A stretch of DNA of 64,000 nucleotides from an uncultured Anaerolineae bacterium. GTDB lineage: Bacteria > Chloroflexota > Anaerolineae > J036 > Brachytrichaceae. Below the pieces are notes generated by a model. It saw only the letters and a program-made list of their open reading frames with translations. It was not told the origin of the DNA and ran no database searches. Position 1 is the first letter of the stretch. Each line of letters opens with the position of its first letter. Positions 35,805 through 44,649 of the stretch are shown here, in pieces. Location: assembly GCA_938034415.1 (NCBI GenBank), contig CALHLE010000046.1, positions 1-64,000 on the forward strand, given 5' to 3'. Made by a program: the position numbers and the translations under genes.

Positions 35805-36620
35805 CTAAGGGACGAGCGATGACTGCATCGCCGTCGCGATGAACGTCAGCGCGACCAGGCCAAGGGAGAACGCAGCCACAGGCAAAGCCTGCCGAGCCAG
35901 CGAGTTGGTGTCCATCACGATGTCGTTCGACAGCTCGGGCCGGCGGCGCTCGGCGATGACCGGCTCGAAGGCGCGCGCAAACGGATCCATCGGCGCATAG
36001 CGTGGGCACAGGACCCAGCCCAGAATCAAACCGCCTACGAAGCCGCCGAAGTGCCCCCAGTTGTCAATGTTGCTGCCGGGCGAGAGGCCGATCAAGACGT
36101 TGATCAGCAGAATAATGCCGAGGTTGATCAGTTGCTGCTGGCCAAGCCGGCCGAGCATCCCCCGATGCTTGTAGAAGTACACCACCAGCGCGCCGAACAG
36201 GCCAAACAGCGCCGTGGATGCGCCGGCCGACCGACCCTGGGTGAGCATATAGCTGAAGATCGCGCCGGACAGCCCAGACAACAAGTAGATGGCCAGAAAG
36301 CGCGGACGACCATACAGCGACTCGATCTGCCGACCTAACTGGAATAGGGCGAACATGTTAAACGCCAGATGGGCAATGCCGATGTGGATGAAGTTGGCCG
36401 TGAAGAGTCGCCAATACTCCTGCTGCGTCGTGATCAGCCAGGCGGTGTTAGCGCCGAAGCGGTCAAGCACGGCCGGATTCTGCGTGCCGCCCGCCAGCGT
36501 CATAACAACGAAGATAAAGACATCCACCCCCATGAATATGTAGGTCCAGAAAGGCTTCGCCGTGGGGATGGGCGCGCTCAGTTCGGTGAGCGAGGGCGAT
36601 GGCCGGGGATACAGATTCAT
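35805..36620 (-). CDS. Rhomboid-family intramembrane serine protease
   Basis: A 271-residue membrane protease from ATG 36620. The rhomboid signatures are WRLFTANFIHIGIAHLAFNMFAL, the catalytic serine in GASTALFGLFGA and the histidine in NWGHFGGFVGGLILG. Six segments are predicted in the core, with an extra C-terminal hydrophobic tail. The start codon shares one base with the gmk stop (TGATG), suggesting coupled translation. Confidence 0.88.
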   Translation of the reverse strand: MNLYPRPSPSLTELSAPIPTAKPFWTYIFMGVDVFIFVVMTLAGGTQNPAVLDRFGANTAWLITTQQEYWRLFTANFIHIGIAHLAFNMFALFQLGRQIESLYGRPRFLAIYLLSGLSGAIFSYMLTQGRSAGASTALFGLFGALVVYFYKHRGMLGRLGQQQLINLGIILLINVLIGLSPGSNIDNWGHFGGFVGGLILGWVLCPRYAPMDPFARAFEPVIAERRRPELSNDIVMDTNSLARQALPVAAFSLGLVALTFIATAMQSSLVP

Positions 36621-37270
36621 CACAGGCAGATCGGCTTGCGGCCGACGCGGCAACGCTCGGCGGTGACGATGGCGACGATTTGATCTACCGCCTCATCCTG
36701 CTGGCCGGCGCGGTTGACTACTACATAGTCGAACTCATGGATGCGCTTCATCTCCTCGCGCGCCGTGGCGATGCGCAGCTTTAGCCCATCGGGGCTTTCG
36801 GTCTTGCGCTCGGTCAGACGGCGCACCAGCTCCGCCTCGCTTTCCGGCGCAAGAAAGATGGTCACGGCGCTTGGCACAATCTTGCGGATCTTGGCTGCGC
36901 CCTGCACATCTATGCGCATTATCACATCTTTGCCGCTGGCAATGGCGTCGCGCACCTGCTGCTTGGGGATGCCTTTGTAATCGCCATAGACCAGGCTGTG
37001 CTCCAGCAGCTCGTCGGCCTGCATCATATCGGCGAAGGTGGACTTGCTGACGAAGATGTAATCCACGCCGTCCACCTCATCTTCGCGCTTGGGTCGGGTG
37101 GTCATAGTGACGACGAAGGCAAAGTCGTAGCCGCGCTCCTTCAAGCGGTGCAACAGCGTATCCTTCCCTACGCCAGATGGGCCGGACAGCACGACCAACA
37201 TCGGCGGGCTGGAATACTGATATAGATCAGACACTGGCGCCGGTGACGATGTCCTGCATTCGCATTTCAT
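36620..37270 (-). CDS. gmk: Guanylate kinase
   Basis: Phosphorylates GMP to GDP. The P-loop GPSGVGKDTLLHRL, TMTTRPKREDEVDGVDYIFV GMP-binding region, and DVQGAAKIRK/ R-x-L-T-E-R-K-T-E-S lid are all present. From ATG 37270 it has 216 residues; an ATG at 37201 would give the commoner short N-terminus (MLVVLSGPSG). TACAAT on the minus strand (37284-37289) supports the longer form. It heads the gmk-rhomboid-memo run. Confidence 0.92.
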   Translation of the reverse strand: MKCECRTSSPAPVSDLYQYSSPPMLVVLSGPSGVGKDTLLHRLKERGYDFAFVVTMTTRPKREDEVDGVDYIFVSKSTFADMMQADELLEHSLVYGDYKGIPKQQVRDAIASGKDVIMRIDVQGAAKIRKIVPSAVTIFLAPESEAELVRRLTERKTESPDGLKLRIATAREEMKRIHEFDYVVVNRAGQQDEAVDQIVAIVTAERCRVGRKPICL

Positions 37271-37398
37271 AGGACGTGCCAGGATTGTAGCGTATGCGGT
37301 GCGCGCTGCGCCCCCACTCCGCCAGCTTCCCCCATGATTGGCTCAGCCGGCAGCAGCGACGTATGCGCCGCCGAATCATATTTGCGCAACGGCTGCGC

Positions 37399-37404
37399 TA
37401 GAAT
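37399..37404 (+). promoter_or_regulatory. Putative -10 box of the FmdB-like gene
   Basis: TAGAAT ends 6 bases before ATG 37411, leaving no leader. No convincing -35 box is seen. Confidence 0.4.
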
Positions 37405-37410
37405 GGCGAC

Positions 37411-37971
37411 ATGCCGATATACGAATATCGCTGTCAGGATTGCGGCCGCAAAGTCTCTATATTCTGGCGCTCGTTGTCGGCTGTGGACGAAAAGAGCGCG
37501 CGATGTGATCGCTGCGGCAGTCGCCGATTGGCGCGGTTGGCTTCGCGCGTGCGCGTCCTGCGCGGCGCGGCTTCGAGCGACTCTGATGCCAGCGGTGGGG
37601 AGGACGCCCTGCTGGACGAGATGGCAGGCCTGGACGAGAACGACCCTCGCGCGCTCGGCCGCTTTATGCGAAAGATGGCCCAGGAGAGCGGTGAAGACAT
37701 GGGGCCGGAATTCGACGAGGTCGTCACCCGCCTGGAACGCGGCGAGGATCCCGAGCAGATCGAGAAAAGCATGGGAGACTTGTTCGGCGACGACATGGGC
37801 GGGCCGGACGATATGGACGAAGACTATGGCGCGCCGCCGGAAGACCCAACTATCAAAGCCGAAAAGGAAGCCGAAGAGAAGGACCGCAAAGCAACCGAAA
37901 AGCGCCGCACGGTGCCGATGAAGGCCAGTAGCAAAAGCCAGGCCAAGCCTAAAGCCAAGCAGAAAAAGTAA
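37411..37971 (+). CDS. FmdB-family zinc-ribbon protein with a long charged tail
   Basis: A 186-residue protein. The first 45 residues form the FmdB/CxxC regulatory zinc ribbon (MPIYEYRCQDCGRKVSIF and ARCDRCGS). The rest is unusual: an acidic, helix-rich middle (about 65-150, with DENDPRALGRFMRKM and many Glu/Asp) and a lysine-rich tail ending KPKAKQKK. Such tails are common in Chloroflexota relatives and may bind nucleic acid or protein; this is inference. It diverges from gmk. Confidence 0.75.
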   Translation: MPIYEYRCQDCGRKVSIFWRSLSAVDEKSARCDRCGSRRLARLASRVRVLRGAASSDSDASGGEDALLDEMAGLDENDPRALGRFMRKMAQESGEDMGPEFDEVVTRLERGEDPEQIEKSMGDLFGDDMGGPDDMDEDYGAPPEDPTIKAEKEAEEKDRKATEKRRTVPMKASSKSQAKPKAKQKK

Positions 37972-37974
37972 GCC

Positions 37975-38012
37975 GCAAGGGTAGGCAAGGCTGTGCCCTC
38001 GCCTACCCTTGC
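37975..38012. repeat. Palindromic element after the FmdB-like gene
   Basis: GCAAGGGTAGGC (37975-37986) pairs with GCCTACCCTTGC (38001-38012), with partial pairing inside. It begins 4 bases after the stop codon and resembles the palindromes at 1882-1912 and 56990-57016. Confidence 0.6.
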
Positions 38013-38106
38013 AATCCCCGCTCAGCATGGTAAGCCTCGGCTCGCATCGGGGCTGACTGCGCTACACAGCAGATACAGGCTGGGGAAGTGCCTTTGCCAA
38101 ACCGCA

Positions 38107-38541
38107 TCATTGCGTTTGAGGCCGCACCAGCAACACCGGGCAGTGCGACCCGTGCACGACCTGCTCCGCAACGCTGCCCATCAGCAGCCGGCTAAGCCCG
38201 GTTCGACCGTGCGTTGACATGACGATTAGATCCACGCCTTCGCTCTTGGCAAACTTGAGCAGCGCTTCGGGCACTTTGCCCTCGAGCACGGCGCTGCTCA
38301 CCCTTAGACCGGCCAACTGCAAGCGAGAGACGATCTGCTCAAGATACTCTCCCGCGGTGAGTTGCACGACCTCTGGGATCGCAGTGGCTGCCACAAAGCT
38401 GCCAGGCGGCGGTTCGTAGGGTTCATCCACGCGAGCGAGGATGATTTCAGCGTCGTCACAAGCGGCCAGTTCGCGCGCATGCGGCAGGGCCTCTTCCGCA
38501 AACGAAGAGCCATCCAAAGGCACGAGAATCTTCTTGAACAT
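38107..38541 (-). CDS. Universal stress protein
   Basis: A 144-residue UspA-fold protein: FKKILVPLDGSSFAEEALP at the start, the strand-helix IILARVDEP, and the ATP-binding STHGRTGLSRLLMGSVAEQVV motif (G-x2-G-x9-G-S). ATG 38541 is preferred for its distance to GGAG; a GTG lies two codons upstream. It starts 15 bases after the CBS-domain gene, with which it is likely co-transcribed; USP-CBS pairs often sense adenine nucleotides. Confidence 0.85.
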   Translation of the reverse strand: MFKKILVPLDGSSFAEEALPHARELAACDDAEIILARVDEPYEPPPGSFVAATAIPEVVQLTAGEYLEQIVSRLQLAGLRVSSAVLEGKVPEALLKFAKSEGVDLIVMSTHGRTGLSRLLMGSVAEQVVHGSHCPVLLVRPQTQ

Positions 38542-38556
38542 CGCCACAACTCCGGC

Positions 38557-39003
38557 TTAGCTCTCCGCAGCCAAGAGCGGGACCTGCTTCTCGCCATGCT
38601 CGGCTTTGGCCGGCTGCTCTTCAGCCATAATCGCGCGAAAGATGTCGGACTCGGTGATAATGCCGACCAGCTCGGCGCCGTCCATCACCGGCAGGCCACT
38701 TACTTTGTGTTTGATCATGAGCTTGGCTGCGTCGCGCAGCGAAGTCTGCGGCGTCACAGTCACGACGTTCTCGGTCATGATCAGCTCGACGCGCATCTTC
38801 GCCGCCTCAGCATTGTCTACTGTTGCATGAGCCTGACGCAGGTCGCCCAGTGTGATGATCCCGACGAGCTTGCCCGCATCCATCACCGGCAAGCGGCGCA
38901 CCCGGCGCTCCTGCATCAAGGCGTAGGCATCCGGCAGCGGCGTCGAAGGCAGGACGATAACCGGATTGCGCGTCATCCAGTCACCTACAAGACGCTTCTC
39001 CAT
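38557..39003 (-). CDS. CBS-domain pair protein
   Basis: A 148-residue protein of two CBS domains (about 7-63 and 71-128), with typical RRLPVMDAGKLVGIITLGDL and VSGLPVMDGAELVGIITESDI ends. Such pairs bind AMP, ATP or similar ligands. AGGAGG lies 6 bases upstream of ATG 39003, the clearest ribosome site of this region. It precedes the universal stress protein gene. Confidence 0.88.
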   Translation of the reverse strand: MEKRLVGDWMTRNPVIVLPSTPLPDAYALMQERRVRRLPVMDAGKLVGIITLGDLRQAHATVDNAEAAKMRVELIMTENVVTVTPQTSLRDAAKLMIKHKVSGLPVMDGAELVGIITESDIFRAIMAEEQPAKAEHGEKQVPLLAAES

Positions 39004-39116
39004 GCTGCACCTCCTATTTGCCGCCATGCGGCGAATCAAGATACGAAGCTCGGCATGAGATAGCATAAACGGGTTGCTAGGAGCCGTCACTGGACACTTG
39101 GCGAGTTTGCGCCTGC

Positions 39117-40118
39117 CTAATCGGACGGTTTAAGACAAGCAGGCCGGCCTGAGGCCATCAGCCGCGCTCGGAACATCTCCAAGAAACGCTGGGCATCTAC
39201 CTGCATGAGGCAGTTCACCTTCGGCGTTGCCCAGAAAAGGCCCCGCCGGTCAGCAATCGTTGCGCCCATCGCCGGCCCATCCAGCGGCACAACCATGCTC
39301 CAGCGTTCGGCCCGAAAGAGAGTTGGGTCAATCAGGTAAGCGATGGCTGATGGATCATGCGTGTCTACGCCGCCATCCGGGTAGCCATATCGCTCACGGT
39401 GGAATTGCTGGTAGAAAGGCACGATCCGAGCGATAAACTGGGCCAGCGGGTTGCCAGAGCGGCGGAGCGCGGCAAAGAACGCTTCGTCCATGCGCACCGC
39501 CATGGTCACGTCCAGGCCGGCCATGGTCACATCCCAGCCGGCGCTGAAGACCAACGCGGCAGCGTGGGGGTCGTTGTGAATGTTGGCTTCGGCCAGCGGC
39601 GAGACGTTGCCGGGCGTCGCCACGCTCCCGCCCATGATGACCACGTTGCGCACCGCCTGCGCAATGCGCGGCTCCAACTGGAGGGCCAACCCAATGTTGG
39701 TCAGCGGGCCGACGGCGACGAGGGTTATCTCGCCCGGCCGAGCCATCACCGTCTCGACGATGAATTGAGCAGCAGGCACGCCGAGCGGTTTTTGGTTGGG
39801 GTTGTGTACTGCCGTCCAGCCAATATTGCCCATGGCGTCGTCGCCGTGCACAAATTCGCCGGTCTGGCCGCGCGGACGCACCATCGGGCGATCCGCGCCT
39901 CGGGCAACGGGGATGCCGGGGCGGCCGGCCAGGTTGAGCAGGTTGAGCGCGTTGCGCGTGGTTGCCTCGACATGCGAATTGCCGAAGACCGTCGTCACGC
40001 CCACCACCTCAATCTCCGGCGACACGAGCGCCAGCAGCAGCGCCATCGCATCGTCAATGCCGGGATCGGTGTCAAAAAGGATTTTGAACTTCGGTTGGGC
40101 AGTCTGGGCGTCGTTCAT
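39117..40118 (-). CDS. Inosine/uridine-preferring nucleoside hydrolase
   Basis: Cleaves the N-glycosidic bond of nucleosides. The 333-residue protein has the DTDPGIDDAMALLLAL calcium/ribose motif, VVIMGGSVATPGNVSPLAEANIHNDPHAA, and the C-terminal HDPSAIAYLIDP with a metal-binding aspartate. It begins 8 bases after psuG on the same strand, so both probably serve nucleoside salvage. Confidence 0.9.
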   Translation of the reverse strand: MNDAQTAQPKFKILFDTDPGIDDAMALLLALVSPEIEVVGVTTVFGNSHVEATTRNALNLLNLAGRPGIPVARGADRPMVRPRGQTGEFVHGDDAMGNIGWTAVHNPNQKPLGVPAAQFIVETVMARPGEITLVAVGPLTNIGLALQLEPRIAQAVRNVVIMGGSVATPGNVSPLAEANIHNDPHAAALVFSAGWDVTMAGLDVTMAVRMDEAFFAALRRSGNPLAQFIARIVPFYQQFHRERYGYPDGGVDTHDPSAIAYLIDPTLFRAERWSMVVPLDGPAMGATIADRRGLFWATPKVNCLMQVDAQRFLEMFRARLMASGRPACLKPSD

Positions 40119-40125
40119 CAAATCG

Positions 40126-40995
40126 TTACTCGTCCATCATCGCTCTTGCGATGTGGGCTGCGATGCGGGCATTGTTGATTAGCAGCGCGACATTAGCGCG
40201 CACACTGGCGCCGCCGGTCAGCTTGGCAATCTGATCGAGCATGAACGGCGTAGCGGCCGGCCCGCGAATGCCGGCCTCGTCGGCGCGGCGCTGCGCTTCG
40301 ATGATGGCCTCCTCGGCGACCTCGCGCGATAGTTCGGCCTCGCGGGGCACTGGCACGCACACCAACTCGCCGCCGGGCAGGCCAAGCGCGCGGCGCGCCC
40401 GCACAATGCGGGCGACGTCCTGGGGCGTCTCGGCGCGGATGTCGGCGCGCAGCCCACTGCGACGCATGTAGAAGGCCGGGATCTCGTCCGTTTGGTAGCC
40501 GATCACGGGCACCCCCAGCGTCTCCAAGCGCTCGAAGGTAAGCGGCAAGTCGAGCAGCGCCTTCGCGCCGGCGCATACCACCGTCACCGGCGTGCGGCTC
40601 AGCTCGATCAGGTCAGCACTGACATCGAAAGGGTGGCCGCGATGCACGCCGCCGATGCCTCCGGTGGCAAATACGCCGATGCCGTGCTTGGCGGCCAAGA
40701 ACATGGTGGCTGCGACCGTAGTTCCGCCATCCAGCCCCATGCCGATGAGGATGCCTAAGTCGCGCGTGCTGCATTTGCGCACATCTTTGGCCTTGGCCAG
40801 CGCTTCGATCTCGTCGTCGTGCAGGCCGATCCTGACCTGTCCGCCCAGCACGGCGATGATGCAGGGCTGAGCTTCGCACTCGCGCACCGCCTGCGCCATC
40901 TCGCGCGCTACTTGCGCGTTGCGCGGGTAGGCGAAGCCATGCGTGATGAGCGCCGATTCGAGCGCAACGCGCGGCGTGAGCGTGGACACAGGCAA
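40126..40995 (-). CDS. psuG: Pseudouridine-5'-phosphate glycosidase
   Basis: Splits pseudouridine 5'-phosphate into uracil and ribose 5-phosphate. The 289-residue protein shows ALESALITHGFAYPRN, GIGVFATGGIGGVHRG then DVSADL, VVCAGAKALLDL and LTGGASVRANVALLINNARIAAHIA, which hold the catalytic Glu, Asp, Lys and Asn of the family. The start is TTG 40995 or GTG 40989. The usual kinase partner PsuK is not seen; a nucleoside hydrolase gene follows instead. Confidence 0.92.
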   Translation of the reverse strand: MPVSTLTPRVALESALITHGFAYPRNAQVAREMAQAVRECEAQPCIIAVLGGQVRIGLHDDEIEALAKAKDVRKCSTRDLGILIGMGLDGGTTVAATMFLAAKHGIGVFATGGIGGVHRGHPFDVSADLIELSRTPVTVVCAGAKALLDLPLTFERLETLGVPVIGYQTDEIPAFYMRRSGLRADIRAETPQDVARIVRARRALGLPGGELVCVPVPREAELSREVAEEAIIEAQRRADEAGIRGPAATPFMLDQIAKLTGGASVRANVALLINNARIAAHIARAMMDE

Positions 40996-40999
40996 GATG

Positions 41000-42133
41000 C
41001 TAGCACATTGCAGTTAGCGCGTCGGCAGACGAGACAGATCCGCCATCATTCAAAAACTCATACAGCAAGCCGTGGAAGTGATGCACGCCGTTTTCGCGCT
41101 TCACGCAATAGCGGCCGGCGTCATACACCCCCACCAGCAAGTTGCGCCATACGTACTCGCAGATCTCAATGTCTTCGCGCTGGATTTCATCGCTGAAGGC
41201 CATCGAGTCTTGCAGGGTGTTCCACGTCTCCGGCGTGCCGGGGTCGGAGAAATACCACTCGAAGATGGTCAATGTGCGGTCGTAGCTCAGCGGCACGATG
41301 ATGTTGATCTGCAACATGCCGAGATAGATGTTCAGCATGAAGTTGGGGAAGATCCAGTAGTAGAAGGCTTTGTCATCCCCCTGCAGCGCGGTATAGACGC
41401 GGCCGGCGGCGTCCTCGGCGCGCACTGGGCGGATGGGCGCATATTGGGAGGAGTAATAGCGGAAGGTATCTACGCGATACTGCTCATAATCCAGCTCCCG
41501 ATATAAGCCGGGATGCGCCACCGGAACGTGATAGCCCTCAAGATAGTTGTCAATGTAAACCTTCCAGTTTGCATTCACATAGTAGTCGCGGCGTTCTACG
41601 CGGCGCATGCCCTCGAAGTTAAATCGCGCCGTTTCAGCGGGGATGTTGCCCAGCGTCTCCAGCAGGCTTGGGCCGTCATTGCTCATGTTGACAAAGGCGA
41701 ACGGCCCCCACGTCTCGATGCGGATGGGGATCAGGCCATAGTCGCACTTGTCGAAGTCCTGCACACCCTCGAATTCAGGGGCCGTGCGCAACGTGCCATC
41801 CAGGTCATACAGCCAGCCGTGATAACGGCATTGCAACGTCTTGCGATTGCCGGCGCCCTGCGCCACCACGCCGGCGCGATGCCGACACACGTTGTAATAC
41901 GCGCGCAGGTTGCCCTGCAAATCGCGCACAACCACTACCGGCACGCCTACCACGTCCACCGCCACATAGTTGCCCGGAAAGCGCAACTGATCGAGCGACG
42001 CGGCAAACTGCCACGTTCGCCGGAATATGCGCCGGTGCTCAAGCTCCAGCCGGGCAGGATCGGTGTACCAATGCGCTGGAATCGTATGGGCGCGAGACAG
42101 GTCAGGGTTGAACGTGAAAGATTGAGCGACCAT
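41000..42133 (-). CDS. Rieske [2Fe-2S] oxygenase, alpha subunit
   Basis: A Rieske non-haem iron oxygenase of 377 residues from ATG 42133. The Rieske site is CRHRAG...LQCRYHGWLYDLDG (C-x-H-x17-C-x2-H), and the mononuclear iron site is NYLEGYHVPVAHPGL. Its length and NYLEGYHVP motif resemble choline/glycine-betaine monooxygenase-like enzymes more than aromatic dioxygenases; the substrate is open. No reductase or ferredoxin gene is nearby. The divergent nitrilase gene is decayed. Confidence 0.82.
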   Translation of the reverse strand: MVAQSFTFNPDLSRAHTIPAHWYTDPARLELEHRRIFRRTWQFAASLDQLRFPGNYVAVDVVGVPVVVVRDLQGNLRAYYNVCRHRAGVVAQGAGNRKTLQCRYHGWLYDLDGTLRTAPEFEGVQDFDKCDYGLIPIRIETWGPFAFVNMSNDGPSLLETLGNIPAETARFNFEGMRRVERRDYYVNANWKVYIDNYLEGYHVPVAHPGLYRELDYEQYRVDTFRYYSSQYAPIRPVRAEDAAGRVYTALQGDDKAFYYWIFPNFMLNIYLGMLQINIIVPLSYDRTLTIFEWYFSDPGTPETWNTLQDSMAFSDEIQREDIEICEYVWRNLLVGVYDAGRYCVKRENGVHHFHGLLYEFLNDGGSVSSADALTAMC

Positions 42134-42188
42134 GGCAGGATTCTCTCTCAGCGCAACGCAGCCGGCAAATGGCTGACCGCCAAGTTGT

Positions 42189-43374
42189 CGTAATGTTATA
42201 GCGCTCCAGTTCGCCACGGGCGAAGATGTCGCGCGCAACCTGGCCACCTGCTTACGCATGATAGATGCCGCCGCCGCGTACAAGCCCCACCTGATGGTGC
42301 TGCCGGAATTCTGCAACCACATCGCATGGTATGCCGACAAAGCACATGCTTGGCGCGTCGCCGTGACGCTCAACGGCGACTTCCCGGCTGCCATCAGCGA
42401 GCGCGCCCGACGCCATCGCTGCTTCATCAAGAATCAACTGCACCGTCCGGCGCGCCGGCAATAGCGCCAGCGGCACAAACATCCTCTTCTCACCCGGTGG
42501 CGAACCAATTGCCATCGGCGACAAGCAACTGCTGATGGGCAACGAGAACAATTTCCTGACGCCGGCCGGCGTACGCACGCCGGTAGTCCAGACGCCCATC
42601 GGCCGGCTGTGGATATATTGCTGCATGGACGGTGTAATTCCGGAGGTCGCACAAAGCTGATCGTTTTGCCTGAGTTGTTCGGCCTCGCCGACGGACGGGC
42701 AACCGACCCGGCGCCGGCGCAGGCAATTGGTCAACAGGTCGTCGCCGCGATGCAGTCGGCCATCGGCAGGAGCGACGCCCTGGTTGCCACGAGCATCACG
42801 CAAGGGGCACGCCACCTCGGCGTGCTCACCGGATGGCGCAGCGCCGTCATGGCGCAGCCGCAACTGCACCCGTGCCGGCGACATGCCTGGTGCGTTGAAC
42901 TGGGCGACGGCCTACAGACTTGCGACGCGCCGTTCGGTCGAATTGCGCTCGTGCTCGGGCCAGACGCAATCTATCCGGAGACCTTTCGGCTGGCGGCGCT
43001 GCAGGACGCCGAGATCGTCGTCGTGCCGGCGCATCCGCTAGAAGTATGGGGAGATGACGCTGGGCCTGCCGGAGCGCGCCGCAGAGAATCGGCTGAACCT
43101 GGTTGTCGCCTCGCGCCGCACCCACGCCGGCGACAGCGCAATCTTCGCCGCCGGCCCGGACTTCACCCTGTGGACGGAATGGAAGACCCGCTCGTTTGAC
43201 GGCAACACCAACATGCCGCTCATCACCCGCGCCGAGCGCCCCGGCTTGACACTGGCAACGGCCTATCCGGCGGCCTGCGCTAACCGGATGATTTCACAGA
43301 AGACAAACCTGGTCGAAGGCCGGCCGTGGCATTGGTCGAAGCAATCACGGATGCCGCTCGCCCGTCGCCATTGA
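42189..43374 (+). pseudogene. Decayed two-domain carbon-nitrogen hydrolase (nitrilase family)
   Basis: Nitrilase pieces lie in different frames. The first domain reads ALQFATGEDVARNLATCL and LMVLPEFCNHIAWY in one frame (42198 to about 42425), then SASGTNILFSPGGEPIAIG and a WIYCCMDG cysteine elbow in another, ending in a stop at 42658-42660. A second domain restarts with LIVLPELFGLADGRA, runs to VVVPAHPLEVWG, then shifts frame to LPERAAENRLNLVVASRR and ends at 43374. At least three frameshifts and loss of the end of domain 1 are seen. Sequencing error is unlikely to explain so many. It is divergent from the Rieske oxygenase. Confidence 0.8.
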
Positions 43375-43674
43375 TGCAAGCGCCGCTCGGCGGCCCAGCG
43401 CCGCCTAATTTGACCGTTGTCTCAACTCATGCAAAACCCCCCACATGGGAGCAATAGCCGTGAAGCGCTGCAGGCAAGCAGTGCAAGACTTTTTCTCAGA
43501 GCTATCGGCGGCCCCTAAACGCTTCCAGGTCATACGCCTGTTGCAAATGCCTCACCCGCATTACTCCGTCAACTGCTTACGCGCCGACATCCCGCCCTAA
43601 GCGAGCCGAGTTATTCCTTCACGAGTCACGTTCGCGCTACGAATGCCACGTAGAGCAGAGGAGGAGGAATCGGC
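43375..43674. other. Non-coding stretch between the two decayed genes
   Basis: No supported gene. A chance frame of 51 codons (43445-43600) has no ribosome site or family likeness. A strong GAGGAGGAGG site at about 43660-43670 belongs to the cytochrome gene that follows. Confidence 0.5.
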
Positions 43675-44545
43675 ATGCGTAGAAACACGGTATCTCTCGC
43701 TGTCGTGGGGATGACTTTAATCATAGTCGCAGCTTGCAGCGTGAGTGTCCTGAGCAACAAACCAGCGCCTGGCAGCGTAGCGACTGAGCCGCAAACAGGC
43801 TCTCGCGATGTGAGCGTCGCTAATTTTCATCAGTCAACAGAAATCCAGCCAGCAGAAGTCCCCGCTGCGGCGTCACACGCTGTTGACTTGATCGGCGCGT
43901 GGGTGGACATCGGCGCACCCCGCACAGCGCCATTTGATAATCAAGGCTACGACGGCAAAACCTACCGGGCTACGTTCAACGAGGACGTATTGCCGCTGTT
44001 CACCCAGCCGGACGTGTGGTATCCCGGCGCGCCGGCCTGCACCAGTTGCCATCATGCCAACCTGGAGAACTCGTATCACGAGATGGATCTCAGCAGCTAC
44101 GAGGGCATCCTGGCCGGCGGCGACCGCCTCTCCAAGCCGCCCGGCGTGCCCATCCTTGGCCAGAGCGCACCCGGCGCCGCCGACTTCAACTGGGCCAAAG
44201 CCAGCCTGCGCGGGCGCTTGCGCAACAACCGCACGCCCCGGCATGCCCTTCGACATCACCGCGGCCAACCGCGAAGGGCCGGTCGTTCAGGTCGGCCACT
44301 TGGAAGGCAAGCCACGCGATAGCGTCGTCGCCATGTTGAGCAGTGAGCCGCTCAAGCCGCCTGACCCAGCTGTGATCAAGCAACTGGTGGATCGCGGCAG
44401 TTGCAAAGCCTGTCACATGACGCCAAACCTGAAAAACGCGAATGGCACGCTTGGCCCGTCGTGGTGCAAAGCGACGGAAGAGTTCAAGACCGGCAAGTAT
44501 TGACCTAGCGTTCATCTACCCAGTCTATTGTCAATCCAAACGCGA
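43675..44545 (+). pseudogene. Frameshifted c-type cytochrome lipoprotein
   Basis: The gene starts well, with GAGGAGGAGG ahead of ATG 43675, a lipoprotein signal (LIIVAAC) and a first haem site CTSCH in GAPACTSCHHANL. Near 44235 the frame breaks; the reading goes on one frame over with MPFDITAANREGPVVQVGHLEGK and a second haem site CKACH, then stops at 44503 after EEFKTGKY. Just past that, a third frame gives DLAFIY, which looks like the continuation expected in relatives, so a second shift is likely. It would have been an exported di-haem or larger electron carrier. Confidence 0.7.
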
Positions 44546-44579
44546 TGATCGCCGAGATCCGTCCATCCGTCCAAGCCGC

Positions 44580-44609
44580 TTGACGTTGTGTTCCAAAACG
44601 TGGTATTAT
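44580..44609 (+). promoter_or_regulatory. Sigma70-type promoter of the hrcA operon
   Basis: TTGACG at 44580-44585 and TATTAT at 44604-44609 are 18 bases apart. Transcription would start about 44616, just before the CIRCE element. Confidence 0.75.
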
Positions 44610-44622
44610 CTTCGCTGTTACG

Positions 44623-44649
44623 TTAGCACTCTGCGCCTATGACTGCTAA
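44623..44649 (+). promoter_or_regulatory. CIRCE element (HrcA operator) overlapping the hrcA start codon
   Basis: TTAGCACTC (44623-44631), nine bases, then GACTGCTAA (44641-44649). The consensus is TTAGCACTC-N9-GAGTGCTAA, so only one base differs. The hrcA ATG (44639-44641) lies across the spacer and the first base of the right arm, so the right arm codes for residues 2-4. Confidence 0.9.

Noticed and set aside
43445-43600. A 51-codon frame between the two pseudogenes
   Set aside because: No ribosome site or recognisable family; length is within chance for this composition.
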